Shown piece by piece: positions 1-7,578 of a stretch of DNA of 64,000 nucleotides. Position numbers and translations under genes: made by a program. The notes under the pieces were generated by a model. That model did no database searches. It saw only the letters and a list, made by a program, of their open reading frames with translations, and was not told the DNA's origin. This DNA comes from DAOUTW01 sp964523575 (GTDB taxonomy: Bacteria > Zixibacteria > MSB-5A5 > GN15 > JAAZOE01): assembly GCA_964523575.1 (NCBI GenBank), contig CAZGAV010000012.1:1-64000 (forward strand), in the 5' to 3' direction. Within the stretch, counting starts at the first letter, position 1. Each line of letters starts with the position of its first letter.

Positions 1-1
1 A

Positions 2-355
2 TCAAAAGGTGTATATAGCGGAAGCGAATTATGGTATATCCCTGCAAAAGGCAAAATTCGTGGAAATATAAGTCTCGAAAAATATATAAAAGGAATAATA
101 GGCCAGGATACTAATGTCGAGGAGGTGAAAATTCACTTGGAAACGACCATATGTTATAAACGATGGTCTTCTATGCGAGCAAAAGGATGGATAATTTCAA
201 TGTTACTAAAGTGCCTTTGCTTTGGGAATAATCGTAAATATTATTACTCCCCTATTCAGAGGTGGCAATTAACATCAGNNNNNNNNNNAAATTTTAAAAG
301 TGCTAGGGATCCAATAAATGTGAAGTACAAAAAGTTATTCGAAAAGCCTTTATAA
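2..355 (+). CDS. 5'-truncated hypothetical protein at the window edge, interrupted by an assembly gap
   Basis: A reading frame is open from base 2 to a TAA at 353-355 and is interrupted by the N run at 279-288, so the true length of the interrupted part is unknown. It encodes a Lys-, Ile- and Tyr-rich polypeptide with no motif I recognise. Base composition is clearly more AT-rich than the rest of the window, which could mean recent acquisition or a different contig joined by scaffolding. A canonical AGGAGGTGA sits at 119-127, so a separate short gene starting at TTG 137 in the same frame is also possible. I cannot assign a function and am not certain that it is coding. Confidence 0.3.
   Translation, partial: SKGVYSGSELWYIPAKGKIRGNISLEKYIKGIIGQDTNVEEVKIHLETTICYKRWSSMRAKGWIISMLLKCLCFGNNRKYYYSPIQRWQLTSXXXXNFKSARDPINVKYKKLFEKPL
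279..288. other. Assembly gap (10 N)
   Basis: Ten consecutive undetermined bases mark a scaffold join. Continuity of the left 288 bases with the rest of the window, and the reading frame across the gap, are unproven. Confidence 0.99.
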
Positions 356-390
356 CAAACTGCGGACTGAAACATGACCGCGACGGGTGG

Positions 391-408
391 CCCACAGCTT
401 GCTGTGGG
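391..408. repeat. Perfect palindrome, REP-like
   Basis: CCCACAGC and GCTGTGGG are separated by TT, or equivalently a 7-bp stem closed by a CTTG tetraloop. It is preceded by GGTGGC, and the palindrome at 923-944 is preceded by the similar TGTGGC. Being intergenic and near a contig break fits a dispersed palindromic repeat, but copy number cannot be judged from one window. Confidence 0.4.
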
Positions 409-546
409 ATGATCTCCCCATATATTTAAACTGAACGATTTCATCGTGCCAGCCCGCATGACAAGATAATTTTACTTAAAATCAATATAAAATCAACGCC
501 AAATATCCGGGACGACAAAATCAACGTAGAATCGCTGGTGATTAAT

Positions 547-590
547 AAAAGAGGCCGGTTAGTAGGAAACCTTTACAGAAAGCCTCTTTT
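547..590. terminator. Possible bidirectional terminator
   Basis: AAAAGAGGC (547-555) and GCCTCTTTT (582-590) are perfect complements around a 26-base loop, with A/T runs at both ends. The long loop makes it weaker than the other terminators here. It could end transcription from the left-edge frame. Confidence 0.4.
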
Positions 591-881
591 GCCATGTCAG
601 AAACTCAAAGAAAAACCATCGCCCCCGGCACAGCCGGCCAGTCAACCGATCAGCTCATCATGCCTATAAACCATCACCAAAAGTCGGGGGAGAGAAAACT
701 TGGGGACCCCTAAAAAATGACAAAGCAAAGCCAAATTCTCCCCAATGGAATGATTGATAATGAATTACCCTCAAAAAAACAGCCCCGATTTTCGATTCTC
801 ACACTATATCTTGCGATGCCCCCGGCCCCCCAACACAAAATATATGGGCAAAAATTCCTCCACGTTGGCTTTGCCTTCCGA

Positions 882-915
882 TTTTTGGCGTTTTTTTCGG
901 CTTTTTTTGGCTTTT
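882..915. other. Phased T-tracts
   Basis: Four T-tracts (882-886, 891-897, 902-908, 912-915) are spaced about one helical turn apart, which predicts intrinsically curved DNA. The function is unknown. Confidence 0.45.
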
Positions 916-922
916 ATGTGGC

Positions 923-944
923 CGGCAGATGTCCACATCTGCCG
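923..944. repeat. Perfect 10-bp palindrome, REP-like
   Basis: CGGCAGATGT and ACATCTGCCG flank CC. There is no U-tract, so it is unlikely to be a terminator. See the related-looking palindromes at 391-408 and 5887-5910. Confidence 0.4.
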
Positions 945-977
945 CCAATCCCGCGATGTGCAACGCAGAAGTGCATC

Positions 978-1013
978 AAAAAAAAACGGCCCGCCGAATT
1001 CGGCAGGCCGTTT
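978..1013 (-). terminator. Rho-independent terminator of the nfn operon
   Basis: On the minus strand AAACGGCC pairs with GGCCGTTT around an inner self-complementary GCCGAATTCGGC. A run of nine T follows (plus-strand A run 978-986). It lies 24 bases beyond the nfnB stop codon. Confidence 0.85.
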
Positions 1014-1036
1014 GATGGGTGGGGCACTTTATGACA

Positions 1037-2515
1037 CTATTTGTCCGAATCCGATTTCTTGTCCTTGTCGGCTTCTTCTTCCTCGTCCACCATTGGCAGG
1101 CCCATCATATAACGATGCATGGCCCGCGCGGCAACCTTGCCCGCGCCCGCGGCCAGAATCACCGTCGCCCCGCCGGTTACGATATCGCCTCCGGCAAAAA
1201 GACCGGGGCGGGAGGTCATCATCGTTTTCGGATCGACGATGATGTTGCCCCACTTGTTGGTGTCCAGACCGGAGGTCGTCCGCGGCACCAGGGGGTTGGA
1301 GGAATTTCCGATGGCGACGACGACGGTATCGACCGGGATCATGAAATTGGAACCTTCGATGACCATCGGGCGGCGTCGGCCCGAGGGATCGGGCTCGCCC
1401 AGTTCCATCCGGACGCATTCCATCTGCGTCACCCAGCCGTCTTCGTTGCCGTGATACTTGATCGGCGTCGTCAGCAGTTTGAATTCGATGCCTTCTTCTT
1501 CGGCGTGATGAATCTCTTCGGAACGGGCCGGCATTTCGGCGCGGCTCCGGCGATAAACAATCGTCGAATGATCGGCGCCCAGCCGTTTCGAGGTCCGGAC
1601 GGCGTCCATGGCGGTATTGCCGCCGCCGAGAACGGCCACGTTCTTGCCGGAAAAGATCGGCGTGTCGTAGTCGGGAAATTCGTAACCGCGCATCAGGTTC
1701 GAACGGGTCAGATATTCGTTGGCCGAATAGATGCCCTTCAGGTTTTCACCTTCAATGCGCATGAAATTAGGCAGGCCGGCGCCGGTGCCGATAAAGATGC
1801 TGTCGTACCCTTCCTCCAGCAATTCGTCGATAGTCTCGATTTTGCCGATGACGAAGCTGGTCACGATCTCGACGCCCATCTGTTTCAGGTAATCGACTTC
1901 AGCGGCCACAATATCCTTGGGCAGACGGAATTCCGGGATGCCGTAGATCAACACGCCGCCCGCTTTATGCAGGGCCTCGAAAATCGTCACTTTGTGACCC
2001 TTGAGAGCCAAATCGGCGGCGGCCGTCAAACCGGACGGACCGGAACCGACGATGGCGACCCTCTTGCCGGTCGCCGGTTCGAGTTCCGGAACTACGACAT
2101 CGCCATGCTCCCGTTCCCAGTCGGCCACGAATCGTTCCAGATTGCCGATGGCGACCGGGGTATGTTTCTTGGCCAGGATGCAGGCGATTTCGCATTGCTC
2201 GTCCTGCGGGCAAACGCGGCCGCATACGGCCGGAAGAGCATTGGTCAGCTTGATATGCTTGGCCGCTTCGGAATATTTCTTTTCCCGGATCAACAGGATA
2301 AAGCCGGGGATATCGACTTCGACCGGACAGCCGGTGACGCATTTCGGCTTGGGACAATTGAGACAGCGTTCGGCCTCGATCAGGGCGATTTCGGGAGCAA
2401 GGCCGATGGGAACTTCTTTGAAATTGGAGCGGCGCACCTCGGGAGCCTGGTTGGGCATTTCCTGCCGGGGGATTTTCATCCGCTCTTTATTGGTAATTTT
2501 TTTATCTTCTGCCAC
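1037..2515 (-). CDS. nfnB: NfnB/SudA: large subunit of the NADH-dependent ferredoxin:NADP+ oxidoreductase (GltA-like)
   Basis: A 492-residue flavoprotein of the glutamate-synthase small-subunit fold. Visible in order: an N-terminal [4Fe-4S] region with CLNCPKPKCVTGCP and CGRVCPQDEQCEIAC (about residues 50-115), an FAD-binding GSGPSG motif (about 157), and an NADP-binding GGGNTAMDA motif (about 297) followed by YRRSRAEMPA. A second FAD segment, AGGDIVTGG, lies near the C-terminus. Alone it could be called glutamate synthase beta chain, but it sits 11 bases downstream of an NfnA-type subunit and no large glutamate synthase subunit is nearby. The pair therefore most likely forms NfnAB/SudAB, a cytoplasmic enzyme that couples NADH, NADPH and ferredoxin by electron bifurcation, or acts as a polysulfide/NADPH oxidoreductase. 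The family assignment is firm; the physiological direction is inference. Confidence 0.92.
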   Translation of the reverse strand: MAEDKKITNKERMKIPRQEMPNQAPEVRRSNFKEVPIGLAPEIALIEAERCLNCPKPKCVTGCPVEVDIPGFILLIREKKYSEAAKHIKLTNALPAVCGRVCPQDEQCEIACILAKKHTPVAIGNLERFVADWEREHGDVVVPELEPATGKRVAIVGSGPSGLTAAADLALKGHKVTIFEALHKAGGVLIYGIPEFRLPKDIVAAEVDYLKQMGVEIVTSFVIGKIETIDELLEEGYDSIFIGTGAGLPNFMRIEGENLKGIYSANEYLTRSNLMRGYEFPDYDTPIFSGKNVAVLGGGNTAMDAVRTSKRLGADHSTIVYRRSRAEMPARSEEIHHAEEEGIEFKLLTTPIKYHGNEDGWVTQMECVRMELGEPDPSGRRRPMVIEGSNFMIPVDTVVVAIGNSSNPLVPRTTSGLDTNKWGNIIVDPKTMMTSRPGLFAGGDIVTGGATVILAAGAGKVAARAMHRYMMGLPMVDEEEEADKDKKSDSDK

Positions 2516-2526
2516 GATGAACTCCT

Positions 2527-3402
2527 TTAAGCATCCGTCTCGGAACCGGCCTGAGCCGCCTGCGCCTGACAGGCGCCTTCCGCGTGCAGAAATCTATCGT
2601 AAGATTCCTTCTCCTGTTTCTGGTACATCTTCAAACGACTGGTCATTTCCTCGAAATCGACCTCATGAGCGTCGAAATCGGGCCCATCGACACAGGCGAA
2701 CCGGGTCTTGCCGCCGACCGTCACGCGGCAGGCGCCGCACATGCCGGTGCCGTCCACCATGATCGGGTTCAGGCTGACCCAGGTTTTGATCCCGGCCGGC
2801 CGGGTGGTGTTGGCCACCGCCTTCATCATCGGGACCGGCCCGATGGCCATGATATAGTCAATCGGCGTGCCGTCCTTCATCAGTTGTTCCAGCACCGTCG
2901 TGACGAATCCGTGGGTGCCGAAGGAACCGTCGTCGGTGGCGATATGCAATTTATGAGAAGCCTCGGTCAATTCTTCCTGATAGATCAACAGGTCCTTGGT
3001 GCGGGCGCCGATGATGGTCTCGACCCGGTTGCCGGCTTCCTTGAGGGCCAGGGCGATGGGATAGATCGGGGGAATGCCGAGACCGCCGCCGATACAGACA
3101 CAGCGGCCGAATTTTTCCACGTGCGACGGCAGGCCCAGCGGTCCCACGACGTCGAGGAAATAATCGCCGGCATTCATGCGGTTCATGGAGGCCGACGTCT
3201 TGCCGACTTCCTGGATGACGATGGTCAGAATACCCTTTTCCTTGTCGAGGCCGCCGATTGACATCGGGATGCGCTCGCCTTTTTCATGCTGCCGCAAAAT
3301 CACGAATTGACCCGCGACCGCCTTTTTCACCAGCCTCGGAGCTTCGATCCGGAAGCGGCAAACCTTGGGGCAGAGTTCCACTTTTTCAACGATCTTAAAC
3401 AC
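2527..3402 (-). CDS. nfnA: NfnA/SudB: FAD and [2Fe-2S] small subunit of the ferredoxin:NADP+ oxidoreductase
   Basis: A 291-residue ferredoxin-NADP reductase-like protein. The N-terminal half is the FAD-binding barrel with RIPMSIGG. The middle carries the NAD-binding region GGGLGIPPI. Near residues 225-250, GTGMCGACRVTVGG followed by FACVDGPDFD supplies the four Cys of a [2Fe-2S] cluster, as in dihydroorotate dehydrogenase electron-transfer subunits. The start is GTG at 3402, preceded by GGAGG four bases upstream. It is the first gene of a two-gene leftward operon with nfnB. Family members bifurcate electrons between NADH, NADPH and ferredoxin. The C-terminal 20 residues are Ala/Gln-rich and probably not part of the fold. 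Confidence 0.9.
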   Translation of the reverse strand: MFKIVEKVELCPKVCRFRIEAPRLVKKAVAGQFVILRQHEKGERIPMSIGGLDKEKGILTIVIQEVGKTSASMNRMNAGDYFLDVVGPLGLPSHVEKFGRCVCIGGGLGIPPIYPIALALKEAGNRVETIIGARTKDLLIYQEELTEASHKLHIATDDGSFGTHGFVTTVLEQLMKDGTPIDYIMAIGPVPMMKAVANTTRPAGIKTWVSLNPIMVDGTGMCGACRVTVGGKTRFACVDGPDFDAHEVDFEEMTSRLKMYQKQEKESYDRFLHAEGACQAQAAQAGSETDA

Positions 3403-3540
3403 GATTCCTCCAGGTTACTTGCGCAGGCGTTCGCCTTACTTCTCTTTCACTTAACAGTACAATACTAAACGCGTTCCAATAGTTATAACAGCCGTTGACC
3501 GCCGAAGTTCACGCGATTGACACGCCGGCGGCGGGGACGA

Positions 3541-4755
3541 TTATCCTCCGACGTGGCTGAGTCTGACAATCCTTTCCGTTTCGCGGGCGATGACCAGTTC
3601 TTCGTTGGTCGGCACGACCATGACCTTGACGGGCGAATCGTCAGCCGAAACGGCTCCGATTTCCCCTTTGTGGGCCAGATTTTTTTCCTCGTCGATCCGG
3701 ATCCCCAGGAACTCGAGCCCGGCGCAGGACATGCGGCGGACATCCGGCGAATTTTCGCCGACGCCGCCGGTGAAGACCAGGATATCCAGCCCGCCCAAAG
3801 CGGCCATATAGGAGCCGATATACTTCTTGATGCGGTAAGTGTAGACATCCAGAGCGAGCTTGGCGTTGGGCCGGCCTTCAGCGGTGGCCTTGAGAATCTC
3901 GCGCACATCGGACGACAGGCCGGAAATTCCATACAATCCGGAATGCTTATTGAGCAGGGTATTGGCTTCGTGAAGCGACAATTCCTCCTGGCTCATGATA
4001 TGCAGGATGATGGCCGGATCGCAGTCGCCGCTGCGGGTGCCCATGAGGAGGCCTTCAAGGGGAGTGAATCCCATGGAAGTATCGACCGAAACGCCGCCGT
4101 CGATGGCGGCCATCGAGGCGCCGTTGCCCAAGTGGCAGGAAATAATTTTCAATTCTTCGATCGGCCGCTTGACGGCCTCGGCCGCGCGGGAGGAAACGAA
4201 GTAATGGGACGGGCCATGAAAACCATAGCGGCGAATGCCGTACTTTTTATACAGCAGATAGGGGATGCCGTAGATGTAGGCGTGCGGCGGCATCCGGTGA
4301 TGGAAGGCGGTGTCGAACACCGCCACCTGAGGCACATTCTCCAGCGTTTTGGTGGCGGCCGTGATGCCCCGTATATTATGCGGATTGTGCAGGGGGGCCA
4401 GGGCTATAAGGTCCCTGATTTCGCCCATCAATTCCCTCGTCACCAGCACCGATTCGGTGAATCGTTCGCCCCCATGCACGACGCGATGACCGACGGCGGA
4501 TATTTCGCTTTTGTCCTTGATGACGCCGTGATTGGGGGAGAGGAGCATGGAAATGACGAAGTCGATAGCCTGGATATGATCCAGGATTTCGCCAGAGATC
4601 ACCGTCTGGGGCCGGTCGAACGGCTTGTGGGTCAGGACCGAAGCCGACATGCCAATGCGATCGACTTTGCCCTGAGCCAGCGACAGCTCCCGCTCCATAT
4701 CGATCAACTGGTATTTGACCGATGATGATCCGCAATTAAGCACGAGTATTTTCAT
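3541..4755 (-). CDS. ackA: Acetate kinase
   Basis: A 404-residue protein, the usual length, that interconverts acetyl phosphate plus ADP with acetate plus ATP in the cytoplasm. It has the N-terminal phosphate-binding motif NCGSSSVKYQL (residues 7-17), the HRVVHGGE substrate loop, SCHLGNGAS, and SMGFTPLEGLLMGTRSGDCDP spanning the catalytic Arg. FTGGVGENSP lies near the C-terminus. Its ATG overlaps the stop codon of the upstream hbd gene by four bases (ATGA), so the two are co-transcribed. No phosphotransacetylase lies in the window. With PFOR at the right edge it suggests acetate-forming fermentation. Confidence 0.97.
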   Translation of the reverse strand: MKILVLNCGSSSVKYQLIDMERELSLAQGKVDRIGMSASVLTHKPFDRPQTVISGEILDHIQAIDFVISMLLSPNHGVIKDKSEISAVGHRVVHGGERFTESVLVTRELMGEIRDLIALAPLHNPHNIRGITAATKTLENVPQVAVFDTAFHHRMPPHAYIYGIPYLLYKKYGIRRYGFHGPSHYFVSSRAAEAVKRPIEELKIISCHLGNGASMAAIDGGVSVDTSMGFTPLEGLLMGTRSGDCDPAIILHIMSQEELSLHEANTLLNKHSGLYGISGLSSDVREILKATAEGRPNAKLALDVYTYRIKKYIGSYMAALGGLDILVFTGGVGENSPDVRRMSCAGLEFLGIRIDEEKNLAHKGEIGAVSADDSPVKVMVVPTNEELVIARETERIVRLSHVGG

Positions 4756-5651
4756 GATTTGTCCCCGTCAATGGCAGGTTCCTTGATGCGGTTGCCTTCG
4801 GCATCATACTTGAAGAATCCCTCGCCCGTCTTGACGCCCAGGTGGCCGGCGCGCACCATCTTGCGCAGAAGGGGACAGGGGTTGTACTTATGCTCCGACA
4901 ATTCCGCGATCAGATTTTCCATCCAGGACATGACCTCGTCCAGACCCATCATATCGGCCAGCGCCAGCGGCCCGACATTGAATCCGAAACCGAGCTTCAT
5001 GGCGGTGTCGATATCGTCGGCGGTCGAGATGCCTTCCATCAAGACATGCATGGCCTCGTTCAGAAGCGGCACAATGATGCGGGTCGTAACATAACCGGGA
5101 TATTCGTGCACCAGAATCGGACGCTTGTTGATCGATTCGGCGAATTCGCGAATGGTCCGGTAAGTTTTCTCGGAGGTCTGCAAACCGCGCACAACCTCGA
5201 CGATCTGGACCTTGGTTACAGGGTTGATGAAATGCATGCCGATGACTCTGTCGGGCCGTTTGGTGGCGGCGGCGATTTCCGAAATCGACAGAGTCGAAGT
5301 GTTGGTCACCAGAATCGTTTCCGACGGGCAGAGTTTATCCATTTCGGTGAAGAGTTTTTGCTTCAGATTCAGCCGGTCGGGAATGGCTTCGATGACCATC
5401 TCGGCCTCGGACAATTGCCCCAGATCGCCGGATGGAAAAATTCGTGACAGGGTAGCTTTTTTTTCGGAGGCGGTCATACCCCAGCGTTCGATTTCACGAT
5501 TCATATTTTCGGATATGTGCTTGATCCCCGCTTCCGCCAACTTGGTGCTCTTATCTATGAGAATAACTTCGGTGCCGGTCAAAGCGATGGTTTCAGCGAT
5601 GCCGGTGCCCATCACACCGGCACCGACAACATAGACCTTGTGTATAGCCAC
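4752..5651 (-). CDS. hbd: 3-hydroxyacyl-CoA (3-hydroxybutyryl-CoA) dehydrogenase
   Basis: A 299-residue NAD-dependent dehydrogenase that oxidises 3-hydroxyacyl-CoA or reduces acetoacetyl-CoA. The Rossmann motif GAGVMG lies at residues 10-15; NTSTLSISEIA and GMHFINPV (catalytic His) follow, then the C-terminal 3HCDH domain with HEYPGYVTTRI and ADMMGLDEV. I place the start at GTG 5651 because GAGG lies eight bases upstream and the Rossmann strand begins at once. An in-frame ATG at 5738 would add 29 AT-rich residues unlike the family. The gene overlaps ackA by four bases. Length and domain order fit Hbd/PaaH rather than the larger FadB. Confidence 0.93.
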   Translation of the reverse strand: MAIHKVYVVGAGVMGTGIAETIALTGTEVILIDKSTKLAEAGIKHISENMNREIERWGMTASEKKATLSRIFPSGDLGQLSEAEMVIEAIPDRLNLKQKLFTEMDKLCPSETILVTNTSTLSISEIAAATKRPDRVIGMHFINPVTKVQIVEVVRGLQTSEKTYRTIREFAESINKRPILVHEYPGYVTTRIIVPLLNEAMHVLMEGISTADDIDTAMKLGFGFNVGPLALADMMGLDEVMSWMENLIAELSEHKYNPCPLLRKMVRAGHLGVKTGEGFFKYDAEGNRIKEPAIDGDKS

Positions 5652-5718
5652 TTTGGTTACCTCGAAATCAAACCAAATATGTGAAAAAATTAACAATCGT
5701 TTTTTGCATAACGGCTCA

Positions 5719-5746
5719 AATATATGGATTTGTACCAAGTAAGCAA
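5719..5746 (-). promoter_or_regulatory. Candidate hbd-ackA promoter with overlapping palindrome
   Basis: On the minus strand TTGCTT, 16 bases and TATATT. The -35 region touches the plus-strand sequence AAGCAAGCGCTT (5741-5752), which contains the perfect palindrome AAGCGCTT. This type of sequence would suit a TetR-like repressor, but that is only inference. Confidence 0.35.
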
Positions 5747-5886
5747 GCGCTTTTTATCCCCAACAATCGAATAAAAGATAAAATTTACCGTCATAATGTA
5801 ACACGTTCTGGTACCGTAAATTACGACCAATCCGGGGCGAGGCGAAAAGAGCATATCCTTGCCATTATGACAAGCCGGTTATGCAA

Positions 5887-5910
5887 ACATGGCAGACGAT
5901 TCTGCCATGT
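5887..5910. repeat. Perfect 10-bp inverted repeat upstream of hsp20
   Basis: ACATGGCAGA-CGAT-TCTGCCATGT. It is followed at once by TTGACA (5910-5915). It does not match the CIRCE element. It could be an operator, an RNA hairpin, or a copy of the palindromic repeat type seen at 923-944 (shared GGCAGA/TCTGCC core). Confidence 0.5.
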
Positions 5911-6047
5911 TGACATTCGGCTGCTTGGTGGAGGGACTCTTTGTAAGTCAATCAGTTGATATAAAATGACTTATAAAATACGGCATAGTATCTGCTTGTA
6001 TGATAAATGAAAAAAACATTAACCAAATGGATGAAAGGAGGCCCAAA

Positions 6048-6482
6048 ATGCGTAACCTCATGATTCGACACGGACGCAATAATCTCGCGAGCGAGATTGA
6101 GAACTTTTATCGGGATTTCTTCGGCGGTTCTCTGAACAGCGATTCTGAATACTCCTTTGCCCCTTCGGTGGACATTCAGGAGTCCAAGGATGATATCAAC
6201 CTGACCTTTGAACTGCCGGGTATGGACAAGAAGGACATCAAGATCATGGTCGAAGACGGCGTTCTGACCGTTTCCGGCGAGCGCAAACTGCGCAACGAGG
6301 AAAAGACCGATGATTATATCCGCACCGAAATCCGCGACGGCAGTTTCAGCCGTTCCTTCACCCTGCCGAAATCAATCGACAGCGGCAATATCTCGGCCGA
6401 TTACCGGGACGGCCTGCTGGTGGTCAAGCTGGTGAAGACAGAAGAAGCCAAACCGAAAGAAATCGAGATTAAAGTCAAATAA
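6048..6482 (+). CDS. hsp20: Small heat shock protein, Hsp20/alpha-crystallin family
   Basis: A 144-residue ATP-independent chaperone that would hold unfolding proteins for refolding. An alpha-crystallin domain occupies about residues 38-135 (PSVDIQES, FELPGMDKKDIKI, VLTVSGERK and the final beta strands), and the C-terminal EIEIKVK carries the I-x-I oligomerisation motif. I chose ATG 6048 because AGGAGG lies six bases upstream. An in-frame ATG at 6000 has no such site and would add 16 residues. It is monocistronic, with a strong terminator just after it. Confidence 0.95.
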   Translation: MRNLMIRHGRNNLASEIENFYRDFFGGSLNSDSEYSFAPSVDIQESKDDINLTFELPGMDKKDIKIMVEDGVLTVSGERKLRNEEKTDDYIRTEIRDGSFSRSFTLPKSIDSGNISADYRDGLLVVKLVKTEEAKPKEIEIKVK

Positions 6483-6521
6483 ACTATTTCGCGGGTCAAT
6501 CAATGCGAGTGCGTCATAATC

Positions 6522-6550
6522 GGGTCGGCCATTGCGGCCGGCCCTTTTTT
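6522..6550 (+). terminator. Terminator of hsp20
   Basis: GGGTCGGCC pairs with GGCCGGCCC (one G-U) around ATTGC, followed by six T. Confidence 0.92.
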
Positions 6551-6633
6551 ATTGAATCATGAATATCCATGATTCGAATCAAATCGACCGACACTTGCCA
6601 TGACCGCCACGCGGGGACCAAATCCGTATCTTA

Positions 6634-7536
6634 TTATGAAGCGAAAAAGCCAATGATATACTTGCCGGCAATAAAAAACATAATGGCTGCCAGAACGCCT
6701 TTGATCAGTCTGGCCGGGAGGAATTTCTGCACCCGCGCGCCGGCATAGATACCGATGGCGCCGCCGATACCGAACATCAATCCCAGAAGCCAATCCACTT
6801 GGATAGCCTGACCGGTTGCGGAAAAAGACGATCCGAAGAGAATATAAAAAAGGACCCCAACGGTGGAATTGACAAAAGTCCCGCAGAGAGCGGCTCCGGA
6901 GATAGTGTGTACCGGGAGTCTGAAGACTGTTACCAGAAAGGGCGCCAGGATGGCGCCGCCGCCGATTCCGTAGATGCCGCCGATGGCCCCGACCACGGCG
7001 CTGAGGGAAAAAATGACCGGCGTCGATACCTGATATTCGATGCCATTGAATTCGTAGGCGATGCGTCTGATGGTGAAGGCTTTCGGAACTACCACGAACT
7101 CGGCCCCGACCTGCCGGCGTTCGGGAATTGCTTTTCTCGGATGCAGGATATCGAGCAGCAGGCGACCGGCGATATAAAGAAGAACGAGGCCGACAAAAAA
7201 TTTAAATGGTCCCGGCTGAGGCAGGTATCGCACGCGAAGGAAGACCCCCAGGAGCAGGCCCGGGATGGTGCCGATCGAGATTGTCCAGACCAGCGGCCAG
7301 ACCATCCGTTTCTCCCGGTAATACCGATAGACTCCGCTGGGAATGGCGATAATATTGAAGAGAAGATTCGTGGGGGTGACGCCGGGGGAGGTGAATCTTA
7401 AAACACTGACTTGAAACGGCAGAAGAACAAAGGCGCCGGAAAGCCCGGCCGTAGAAGTCACGGCGGAGATGGCGAAGGCGACTACGATCGGGAGCCACCA
7501 ATAGGTTTCGACCCCGCTGATTGGGAAATTAAGCAT
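6634..7536 (-). CDS. TSUP-family (TauE/SafE) permease
   Basis: A 300-residue polytopic inner-membrane protein of the sulfite exporter TauE/SafE family. Eight or so hydrophobic segments are visible, with the two family repeats recognisable by Gly-rich turns (TAGLSGAFVLLPFQ near residue 30 and GAIGGIYGIGGGAILAPFLV near residue 188). A cytoplasmic loop with charged residues separates the halves. Members move sulfite, sulfoacetate or other small organic or sulfur anions; the substrate cannot be read from sequence. It is a single leftward gene between hsp20 and a TPR gene, and its neighbours do not indicate a pathway. Confidence 0.85.
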   Translation of the reverse strand: MLNFPISGVETYWWLPIVVAFAISAVTSTAGLSGAFVLLPFQVSVLRFTSPGVTPTNLLFNIIAIPSGVYRYYREKRMVWPLVWTISIGTIPGLLLGVFLRVRYLPQPGPFKFFVGLVLLYIAGRLLLDILHPRKAIPERRQVGAEFVVVPKAFTIRRIAYEFNGIEYQVSTPVIFSLSAVVGAIGGIYGIGGGAILAPFLVTVFRLPVHTISGAALCGTFVNSTVGVLFYILFGSSFSATGQAIQVDWLLGLMFGIGGAIGIYAGARVQKFLPARLIKGVLAAIMFFIAGKYIIGFFAS

Positions 7537-7578
7537 CCTGGGCCGAAATTACATTATTATCAATCCATAAGTCAATGC

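Larger units (their letters stand above)
356..1036. other. Gene-poor stretch with palindromes and T-tracts
   Basis: I see no convincing gene in these 681 bases; the short open frames lack ribosome binding sites and family motifs. The stretch holds two perfect palindromes (391-408 and 923-944), a possible bidirectional terminator (547-590), four closely spaced T-tracts (882-915) and the terminator of the leftward nfn operon (978-1013). Confidence 0.6.
5652..6047. other. Divergent intergenic region between hbd and hsp20
   Basis: 396 bases without a supported gene; the one long open frame here is AT-rich and has no motif. It holds a candidate leftward promoter (5719-5746), a perfect 10-bp inverted repeat (5887-5910), a 7-bp inverted repeat TAAGTCA-N16-TGACTTA (5944-5973) and the hsp20 ribosome binding site (6036-6041). 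Confidence 0.6.

Noticed and set aside
717..1242. Short plus-strand frames in the left gene-poor stretch
   Set aside because: No ribosome sites, Pro/Arg-rich composition, overlap with each other and with the nfnB terminator.
1037..2515. Glutamate synthase beta subunit as the function of this gene
   Set aside because: No large glutamate synthase subunit is adjacent, and the partner at 2527 is an NfnA-type flavoprotein.
1019..2530. A 503-residue open frame on the plus strand
   Set aside because: It lies wholly antisense to nfnB, whose motifs are unmistakable; long antisense frames are a by-product of GC-rich codon use.
3517..4725. A 402-residue open frame on the plus strand
   Set aside because: Antisense to ackA, with His/Asp/Gly-rich composition and no motif.
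5681..5959. A 92-residue plus-strand frame between hbd and hsp20
   Set aside because: AT-rich, no ribosome site, and it runs through a promoter and a perfect inverted repeat.
6000..6047. ATG 6000 as the hsp20 start
   Set aside because: ATG 6048 has a perfect AGGAGG six bases upstream and gives the usual N-terminus.
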